Positions 56,703-64,000 of a DNA stretch of 64,000 nt are shown in pieces; the first letter of the stretch is position 1, and every line of letters begins with the position of its first letter. A program made the translations under genes and the position numbers. Under the pieces are notes generated by a model. That model was not told where the DNA came from, made no database searches, and was given only the letters and a program-made list of their open reading frames with translations. The DNA comes from Neurospora crassa OR74A (Eukaryota; Ascomycota; Sordariomycetes; Sordariales; Sordariaceae), in contig NC_026502.1 of NCBI RefSeq assembly GCF_000182925.2, positions 868,001 to 932,000 of the forward strand. Reading direction: 5' to 3'.

Positions 56703-58191
56703 TACTACGGAAAGCCACACTGAATTCACCAGAAGTCCGTTGTATAAAACAAGGTCACAAAGAAGATCGACAGACTTTCGTGGCCAAGTAGTCGGCAGTT
56801 CGGGTACGGGACCCATAACATCCTCTTGTCGTACACCTGGACTTCGACAGACACTTCGATGTTTCTGTCACTCTCACGGGCATAATGAGACCCCGGGCAT
56901 ATCGAGGAGCATCTGTCCAAATGCGTGTTCATTATAAAAGTGATGGCATGTGTCTCTACAAAGCGAGAAAGGAAACATTATCGCATCAAATTCATCCTTT
57001 ACTCATACGTCGGGAGAATATGAATCCGTCTACAGTTGAGTTGTCAGGATAACTACCACAGTCCCACATCAAATCGTTCGTCAAGCTCTCCACTCTTCCT
57101 CCCAGTATCATACTCATCTGGTTCAAAGAAACTGTCTTCTCGGCAGCCGATCGCCACCCACTCCAGAATCAAGCTCTTTTTATTGTCGCCTTTCCACATT
57201 TACGTACGCGACAAGTCATAGAAGCACAACACAGTATGGAAGTAGCTTTCAACTTCATGCCCATCAATCCACTTGAGTGGGAATCCCTACGTCCGACCGT
57301 TTCCACCAAAATGCGCGAGCGGTTCGAAAATGAGCGTTCAAGGTACTTACATATACCAAGCAGAGTATAGACCCAATAACTATGGGAGGCTCAAGTACCT
57401 GGTTGAGAAAATGAGTACCTATATCCGATGACTCTTCAAAAAACGAAACCGGAAACATGTCTTCTCCTAGCCTCCCCTCTCGAGATGCGTCATGCCATCT
57501 AGACCAGTTCCTCATCCCTTTCCGCCGCGACGGAGGAACTTACAGCAAAGCTTGCCCTCGAGGGGCAGCAAGTTACTCTCGCGGCCGACACGGTTCGGGG
57601 GACTTGTCGTGGTTCTAAATCGTCGAAGTCTCCACTGGTCCTGCGCACTACGCGCTCCCTACAGCCGGCTGCGGCCGTTAGGACAATAAAAACGCCTCTA
57701 TAGAGATCTCGTAGATGGCCGGCCGTCATCCCATCAAGACATAATCGGTTCGATTGCCAGAGATGGCGCAAATCCCGTCTGCGTCGCTCGGACACTTGAA
57801 CTAGGCCCGGGGTCTCCAGGTGTTGATCGATGCGGATCTCCACTTCCTGTCGCTGGGTAAGGTTACTGTCGCTCGAGCCGAGGGACTGCCATCTTGCTAG
57901 GCACACTAGAGGTACTGCTGGCTGCTGCTGCTGTGTTGACAAGCTGCCCTAGGCCGCTCTGTATTGCCGCTACACTTGAGCGGATACCTATTTACCGCGC
58001 TAACTTGCTCAACTGATTGAATTATGTTGTATGGCTACCTAGTCTTTCACCGCTAACTCTCATCCACTTTTGGATCACTATGATTCAGAATGATTGTTCG
58101 GGGGCACGGCCAAAGCGAATCGAGCATATCTAAGACCGAATGCCACTGGATTCACCTGCCCGGTCAAGTTTCCAAGACACATACATTCACA
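56703..58191. other. Gap, no confident gene
   Basis: An ATG at 57237 opens MEVAFNFMPINPLEWESLRP, running about 36 codons to a possible GTACTT donor, but the continuation is short and unconvincing. A 147-codon minus-strand frame (57499-57942) and the overlapping plus-strand frame both look coding-like in a GC-rich stretch, possibly a gene relic. Neither shows a known domain. Confidence 0.35.
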
Positions 58192-59636
58192 ATGGCCGAC
58201 AGCTCAAAGCATGCCATCGTTTTCGGCGCCTCTGGTCTAATTGGTTGGGCAATTGTTAACCAGCTCCTGCGTGGTTACCCGCGTCATGGCACATTCTCAA
58301 ACATCACCGCTGTTACGAACCGCCCGCTCGATACTTCGGAGTCTTTGTGGCCTACGGATTCGGACCAGCCAGACCTACAGCTCGTCTCCGGTATTGACCT
58401 CCATAAGGGCGATGGGGCTACATTGGCAGAATCTTTGAAGCAGGCAGTGAAAGATGTCGAATCGGTCACTCATATATATTACTTGGGTACTTGCTCCATC
58501 CATCCATTTCCCCCTCTTACACCACACATCTCGCTGTCATATAGAAAAACTTACCATGAACAGTATTTCAAGCAGTCGAGAACGACATTGATGAGGTAGC
58601 AATCAACCGTCGTATGTTTCAGAATGTTGTCGATGCCCACACGATTCTCAGTCCCAACTTGCAATTCGTAGCATTTGCTGGTGGGACACGGGTATGTTCA
58701 CTACCGTATGGAGGCATATTGAAAATATATGAACCACGTGCTGACGACATCAGGGATATGGAATATATACCCCCGGAGGCACATTTACTCCTCCGTTGAC
58801 GGAGGACATGGTCAAGAACTTGCCACCCGATTATGCCAAGACGGTCGTATATCCAGCATATCGTGAGCTGTTGAGCGCTGCAAGCAAAGGAAAGCACTGG
58901 ACATGGTGCGAAGTCTGCCCTGATGCCATTGTGAGTCTTTCTTGATGCACCCGAGTATCGAGCATCACTGACATTGATCAAGATTGGGTTCACCCCCAAC
59001 GGTTCCCAGTTCAGCTTAGCCCTCCATTGGGCTCAGTATCTATCCCTATATACCTATAATCACGGTGTCAGGCCATCTGCAACCGAAGCTGCAACAAGTT
59101 CTGTTGAAGTGCCTTTTCCTGGCAACGCCGCTGGTGCCAGCTCGTTATTCTCCCCGGTATCCAGCGCGACCATTGCGCGTTTTATGATCTATGCATCGCT
59201 ACATCCCGAAACTTGTGGCGGCGGCCGTCTGTTCAACGTTGCCGACAATGAGACACCGTGCAAGTATGGCGAGATCTGGCCCCATTTAGCCAACTGGTTT
59301 GGCCTAGTGGGCGTTGGGCCGGTCGCTGAGAAAGCATCAGCTCCAGACAACTCTATGGGGGCTGGCGAGCTTCCAGAATCGACTTCACTCTTGCCACCTG
59401 GAGAATATGTGACCAAGTACAGGTCCATTTTCAACCAAAACGGTCGCGAGAACGCTGCCACCAAGGGTGTTGGAGCTGGTCATCGGCAATTGGACAGCGT
59501 GGGCTACTGGCTGACGTTCGATCGGCAACTCAGTATAACAAAGTTGAGGGAGACCGGGTTCGAAGGAGACAAGGATCCTGTTCAGGGTTGGCTGTCTGCC
59601 TTTGAGATGTTCAGAAAGGCCGGACTAATACTTTGA
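58192..59636 (+). CDS. PRISE-like NAD(P)-dependent short-chain reductase
   Basis: Four exons: 58192-58486, 58564-58691, 58754-58930 and 58983-59636, giving 417 residues. Introns are 77, 62 and 52 bp with GT..AG ends, and every junction keeps the frame (YYLVFQAVENDI, GGTRGYGIYTPG, CPDAIIGFTPNG). The Rossmann motif GASGLIG is at 12-18. Extended-SDR landmarks follow: HIYYL, NLQFVAFAGGTRGYG, a likely active-site Tyr in the VVYPAYRELL segment and IIGFTPNG. The product fits the progesterone-5beta-reductase/iridoid-synthase-like (PRISE) atypical SDRs common in fungal secondary metabolism, which reduce enones using NADPH. The substrate is unknown. The long upstream ATG (58090) is less likely than 58192 (MADSSKHAIVFGAS). 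It is convergent with the membrane-protein gene to its right. Confidence 0.88.
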
Positions 59637-59889
59637 GAAAATCCTGCATTTGCTCATTCAAGAGATCCCTACGGTACCTACGTTTTATCATACAACAGAA
59701 TTTAGATGACTCAGGAACTATAAGCACAGCACATGATGGACGCAATTTGCGAGGTTTCTTCAAGCTATATAACAGTTATGATACCTCTAGACAGCATATA
59801 CAATGGTAATATGATATTCGAATATATTACCCTCACCTTTCACTTCTCCAAACAAGTGGAATCTCCCATCAATCCAAACTAACTAAAAC
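59637..59889. other. Convergent 3' spacer
   Basis: About 250 bp between the stop codons of two convergent genes, AT-rich around 59750-59840. Nothing else is seen. Confidence 0.4.
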
Positions 59890-60801
59890 TCAATGCCCTT
59901 CATGTCCCCCCTCCTCCTCTTTTCCCACCTCAAACCCACTACTCAACCTAACATCAACCTCCAACAACATCTCCCTACTCGGCGGATCCCTCCTCATCAA
60001 CAAGCCATAACAATGCCTCGCATGCCGCCACCCATCAAACCTCCTCTCCATGACCGCATTCGTATCCCTCATCCGCACCAACTTCTGCCAGTAAAACAAA
60101 CAATGCGCTAGATGCCACTCTCTCGTTGCCCAAAAAGAGACATTTCCCCCTTCTTTTGTTTTTGTCTGGTGATGATTATCCGCCAAAAGGGAGATTTGGT
60201 GCGGACTAAGACGGACGCTACCGTTTTGGTCGGCGTAATAAGCCCATGCTCCGCCTTCTCCCGGACCGGAACGGTCAAAGATGGTGGTTAGTTCGGGGTC
60301 GCGGCAGTAAGGGGGAAGCCAGGCGGCGGCCATGGTGTCGTAGACGCAACCGAGAGACTGTGCTTCGCGGATGGAAGAGCCGCAGGAGCAGAGGTCGTAA
60401 GAGGGGGAGGGGAAGGTGGAGGGGCGGTAGACGTCTACTGTGTCTTTTGTTGTGCTGGATGCGCCGGGTCTTGCCCCTGATGATGATGTTGTTGTTGTTT
60501 TGGCATGGTAAGAGGGGAAGATAGGTGTTATGGGTAAGAGGAGTTGGGCTAGTTGGAAAACGAGGGAGAGGAATCCCCAGAGGGCAAAGAGGTAGAGGAT
60601 CAGATCTGGACAGGAGCGGAAAAGAACACATCGGAGGAAGGATGGCGAAGGTCTTCGATATGGGCGTGGCCCTTTTTGGGATGTGGTTGAGAGGGCGTCT
60701 TCGAGGTCGACGTCTGTTGTTGAATGACTTTCTGTTTCAACATTTTCTTCGTAATCCTTCTCAAGGTTCCGCGAGAGGAAGGGGGTATTGGATTGACTCA
60801 T
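59890..60801 (-). CDS. Single-pass membrane protein with two HxxHC motifs, UstYa-like
   Basis: Intronless. The start is taken at 60801 (MSQSNTPFLSRN, 303 residues). An upstream ATG at 60927 would add 42 residues of less typical sequence. A cytosolic acidic N-terminus of about 63 residues and one hydrophobic segment (about 66-95, LILYLFALWGFLSLVFQLAQ) precede a lumenal domain. That domain has DLCSCGSSIREAQSLGCVYD (136-155), AWLPPYCRDPELT, REWHLAHCLFYW (228-239) and HARHCYGLL (260-268). The paired HxxHC motifs and the type II topology resemble UstYa/DUF3328 proteins, copper-dependent oxidases of RiPP and other metabolite pathways. The DLCSCGSSI block marks a separate fungal subfamily of unknown function. 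The neighbours are an SDR and a true UstYa gene. Confidence 0.75.
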   Translation of the reverse strand: MSQSNTPFLSRNLEKDYEENVETESHSTTDVDLEDALSTTSQKGPRPYRRPSPSFLRCVLFRSCPDLILYLFALWGFLSLVFQLAQLLLPITPIFPSYHAKTTTTSSSGARPGASSTTKDTVDVYRPSTFPSPSYDLCSCGSSIREAQSLGCVYDTMAAAWLPPYCRDPELTTIFDRSGPGEGGAWAYYADQNGSVRLSPHQISLLADNHHQTKTKEGGNVSFWATREWHLAHCLFYWQKLVRMRDTNAVMERRFDGWRHARHCYGLLMRRDPPSREMLLEVDVRLSSGFEVGKEEEGGHEGH

Positions 60802-62867
60802 GCTTTGAGTTTGAGTCCCTCTAGGACATGATTTGGTGGTTGTGTAGACAGTAGGACATGCGTAGATGAAGAGAGATGGGCGGAGGGCATTTTGATGGAT
60901 CTGGCGTGTAGCGTGAGAAATCGCCATTGAACAAATGGATTCCCAATAGGATGGCGTGGCTTCTCGCGGTAACTGATGAGACCATAGGGAGTGAAATGTA
61001 ACCTTATCTTTCTCGGGGAAATGAAGACAGAACTAACCCGAGATCTTCGGTTGTCCGGTTGATGCCACGGACCGGTGCCACGGACCAGTGGCACTGTCGT
61101 TAGACACTCGACCCGTATTTCTCACACGAATGTTTGTCTGGTCGCTCTTATCCAAGTTACGAGTGTTCTGAACATGATTTTCGATCAAAGCGTATTGTAA
61201 GAAGGCCATTGCGACCTGCAACGAAACTGCATGTCATCCACGTTGATGTGATAGCACGGCAAACAAACACACAGACTTCGCAAGATGACAGTCTCTAACC
61301 CCAAAAACTCGCCATCTTCATCAACTGTCCAAACCTCTTTGGTCCACTTCCACCGTCGACTTATCTTCGTGGGCTCAATCAGGCACGGACTTCACTTCCC
61401 TGTCCTCAGCTTATTCCCTATTCCCATACACACGCAACTGACTGACCAGTCGCAGTTTGCCTCAACATCCACTCAACGTTATCTCAAACGGGGATCTTTC
61501 AGCTGCGATGCTGACACTTCTCTTCTCAAACAGGCAGGTTAGCGTTGACGAAAGTTGGAGGAAGCAAGACGATGTTGTAGTAGCGCAATCGTGATCGCTA
61601 GTGTGTTCCAGACTCGTTGGAAGATAGGGGACGAGCTGGGATGCAAATATTCGATAGAGTGCGTTAGTGTATTGCAATATTGCAATTAGGAACGAAAGTT
61701 GGCGACATGATGTAATCTATGTTACTCCCCGACGTCGTGTTATGCAAGGTAGGTATTATCGGATGGCCATGAAGCACCAATGGTGAGGTGAGAAGTGGTA
61801 GAGACTGGTACCATCTTACCCCTTGACTTGAATGTAGTAGCTTCTGCGATATCGGCGAAGAACCAAAGGACAGTGATAGTCCACGGGATAAAGGGTTTGA
61901 GGGAATCAACGTCCGGGGGCTCTAGTTGTGTCAATCCGCAAGAGGGGGGTGTCAATGTCCTGAGTACAGAGATATGCATATGCAAATCGATTCAGGTTCG
62001 GAAGCGGACTATCACGTTTGTCTTTGCGCGATGATCAACATGCCCTTCACGATAGGTATGATACGAAAGTGCATCAGGAAGCTTTGACGGTTTGGTCCAT
62101 CGGATCTGGGCATGAACTGCTGATCTTGGACTGTCCGTAGTCTTAAACACCTCTTTGCTTGCTGAAAGATCCCGTTAGAAAATTAAGATCATCCAAGACA
62201 TCCATGGGACGAACCTCCCCATCCCCAAGCTCTCGATTCCACAATTGGCGCTGCGGGCCGAACCGTGCCCAGCCTCGCCCGTATCCTCGCCAGAAGCATC
62301 ATTTCTCGCTTCTCCATCCCGTTCAGGCCGCAATACTGCATGTTGTAAGATCGATAGTCCATCCTTCGCTTCTATCCGACCACGACCATCCGGCCACCCG
62401 ACCCCAGCATGCATACGCTTCGTGCGGACTAGGTAACAATCTTGGGACAATATATAATAGTATGTGATTCAAACCGCATTGATGACGGCATTCCGGTTGA
62501 GATGGCTATTATTGCCACAAAGCGGCTTGTTGTCGTTATCTTCGTTCCTTTTTCTATCATGCACGTGTACTCCGCACTTCACTCTGAAGGAACGAGGCGG
62601 CGGCGCAGTTGAAATAAGGCTTGGAGCGATGTTACCGTGCCCATGTGTCAACTGTTTGGGGGCAAGTTGACATCTCGACGATTCTGTATGTGATAACAGC
62701 TCCGTTCCCGGATAGGAAAGTGTCAGTCCAAAAAAAGGAAAAAAAAAATAGGAATCAAGATTGACTTGGAACAGAAGCTCTAGGGTGGTCTATGTCGTGC
62801 TTACAGCGGTTGACGATAAATAATGTTGCGTCCAAGTGCATACTCATTGCTCGCTTATCTGCATACC
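60802..62867. other. Intergenic gap, no precursor peptide found
   Basis: I looked for a secreted precursor with repeated cores and Kex2 sites, as expected near UstYa genes, and saw none. ORFs are at most about 100 codons, with no signal peptide plus repeat architecture. There is no tRNA or repeat of note. Confidence 0.4.
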
Positions 62868-64000
62868 TCACGAATGCAAATGTGCCTTGTTGCTACCTTC
62901 TTTCACCGTCCCATCTTCGTTCAGATGCAGAATCCCGCCGGCCTCTGTAAGGCCCACATTGACGTGGTGGTGAGACGCGTTTCGGTCGTACGGATCGCCT
63001 GTTTGCAATTGTATCTGTTAGTGTTTGCAGCGTATCAGGAATCAATCAAGCTGAGTGTCATAACTTACCAAAGATGGGATGCATCAGAATTCCCGGCTCA
63101 AAGGGATCAAAAGAGTGCTCCTTCATCCAGTCGAAAATGGAGTCCCACTTGACACAGGTGTGTTTGCCCAACCCCTGGGAGACAGGCTTTGGATCACTGG
63201 TGGGAGACATATCCTTGTCAGTAAAGATTTCGATCGTGGATGAGAAACGGTCAAAGGTGCAGTGACTCACTCAGTCGTCCACTCCATAGGAAGCAGAGTC
63301 GTGTCGGCATTGCACTGGAGATACTGCAAGAAGTAATCGATGCAATGCTCTGTATGCTTCAGCAGGGCAATGGCTTGCATCTCACTGAGGCCTGGGTAGT
63401 AATGATCCTTGTAGAGGTATTTCCGGAATCTCTCAACGCAGTGAAGCCCGTGGAAAACTGACACGGTGAAGTAGTAGGTCCCGTCTGTCAACCGAATGAC
63501 AGTGTCGTCGTCCTGGAACTGGCCCATATCCTTTCTGGGAATTCGGACGTTTTGAACTGTCCCAACGTATTAGAAACATCAAGGATTTGAGATCACCTTT
63601 AGAGTAAGAAGAGCTCACATCGAAGGAGGTCATTCCAAGCATTTTCTAGCTCAGGTCTGGGTGGGCCATTAAAGTCGATGTTGCCCTTTTGCATGTTCAA
63701 AGACTTGTTTTTGCCCAGGCCATATATGGCTCCCATATCAAACGCCCTTTGTTCATATTTCACCACGGAGCGGAACGGGGCTGGATATTTGACAGTTAGA
63801 GGCCCTCGTTCGAAGAAGCAGCAGGATATACACAGAAGAGGAACATAGGGAAAACTCACTTGGTTCATGTTGAGGATCGGTGTATCGCACGGGAACTATA
63901 ACCCCCTTCGTGTAGGCGATGAAGAGAAACAAGTTTGCCGCTATGAGCAAGGCATGGACGGTAACAGAGCGCCAATGCCGTTGAATCCATGAGCTTTTTG
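62868..64000 (-). CDS. UstYa-type (DUF3328) oxidase, 5' end beyond the window
   Basis: Five exons on the minus strand: 64000-63860 (partial), 63780-63619, 63556-63271, 63196-63069 and 62998-62868 (TGA at 62868-62870). The four introns are 79, 62, 74 and 70 bp, and all keep the frame. UstYa-type proteins are membrane-bound, probably copper-dependent oxidases that cyclise or hydroxylate precursor peptides (dikaritins) or other metabolites. Visible features: a membrane segment ALLIAANLFLFIAY near the edge; YEQRAFDMGAIYG; PPRPELENAWNDLL; HGLHCVERFRKYLY; HTEHCIDYFLQYLQCNADTT ending LLPMEW; and HTCVKWDSIFDWM. The two HxxHC motifs are intact. The C-terminus carries HHHVNVG and ends KAHLHS. The start codon and cytosolic N-terminus lie past 64000. 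Confidence 0.9.

Noticed and set aside
57499-57942. 147-codon minus-strand ORF near the MITE
   Set aside because: GC-rich stretch open in several frames on both strands. No domain, so not called, though a gene relic remains possible.
1-64000. CRISPR arrays, bacterial operons, riboswitches
   Set aside because: Spliced eukaryotic genes throughout. No regularly spaced direct repeats with unique spacers were seen.

Overview
The window looks like a chromosome segment from a filamentous ascomycete (Pezizomycotina, most likely a sordariomycete). The supporting evidence is short GT..AG introns of about 50-115 bp, fungal versions of Sec18, Spb4, Lte1 and Dgk1, a HET-domain allorecognition gene, UstYa-type proteins, an intron-containing nuclear tRNA-Glu, and one AT-rich block with the marks of repeat-induced point mutation (RIP). 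The species cannot be named from sequence reading alone.

Layout. 0-5 kb: an accessory strip with a short F-box relic, a longer F-box-like gene whose intron falls at the same place in the F-box, and a frameshifted coding relic. 6.6-14.9 kb: an abrupt AT-rich, TA-dinucleotide-rich block. On its minus strand it still reads, in one continuous frame over about 5 kb, as a Helitron Rep/helicase protein. Trp codons have become TAG and the Rep His-x-His has become Tyr-x-Tyr. The block also holds a GGGGCC repeat, diverged direct repeats and tRNA-like (SINE-like) heads. 15.7-29.2 kb: housekeeping genes: a stomatin-like protein, SEC18/NSF, a LENG1-like CIR_N protein with an in-frame TAG before its conserved-looking tail, and three conserved-looking proteins of unknown function. 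29.2-34.3 kb is about 5 kb without a supportable gene. 34.3-51.2 kb: a Dgk1-type CTP-dependent diacylglycerol kinase, the SPB4 DEAD-box helicase, tRNA-Glu(CUC) with a 21-nt intron, a second gene-poor 5 kb, then a very large LTE1-type RasGEF. 51.2-64 kb: accessory again. It holds a hairpin and inverted-repeat cluster built on a TGCATTTACT motif, a HET-domain gene, a 357-bp MITE with 26-bp perfect terminal inverted repeats and TA target duplication (pogo/Fot1-like ends), a PRISE-like short-chain reductase, a membrane protein with two HxxHC motifs, and a UstYa/DUF3328 gene running off the right edge.

How it fits together. The core genes serve membrane fusion (Sec18), lipid phosphorylation (Dgk1), ribosome assembly (Spb4), mitotic exit/polarity (Lte1) and probably splicing (CIR_N protein). 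They show no functional coupling beyond ordinary fungal synteny. The two ends are mobile-element-rich accessory tracts. The right end (SDR, double-HxxHC membrane protein, UstYa) could be the edge of a secondary-metabolite or RiPP cluster, but no precursor peptide or core enzyme is visible inside the window. The most informative non-gene observations are the frame-preserving RIP decay of the Helitron, the intact MITE, and the in-frame TAG in the CIR_N gene.
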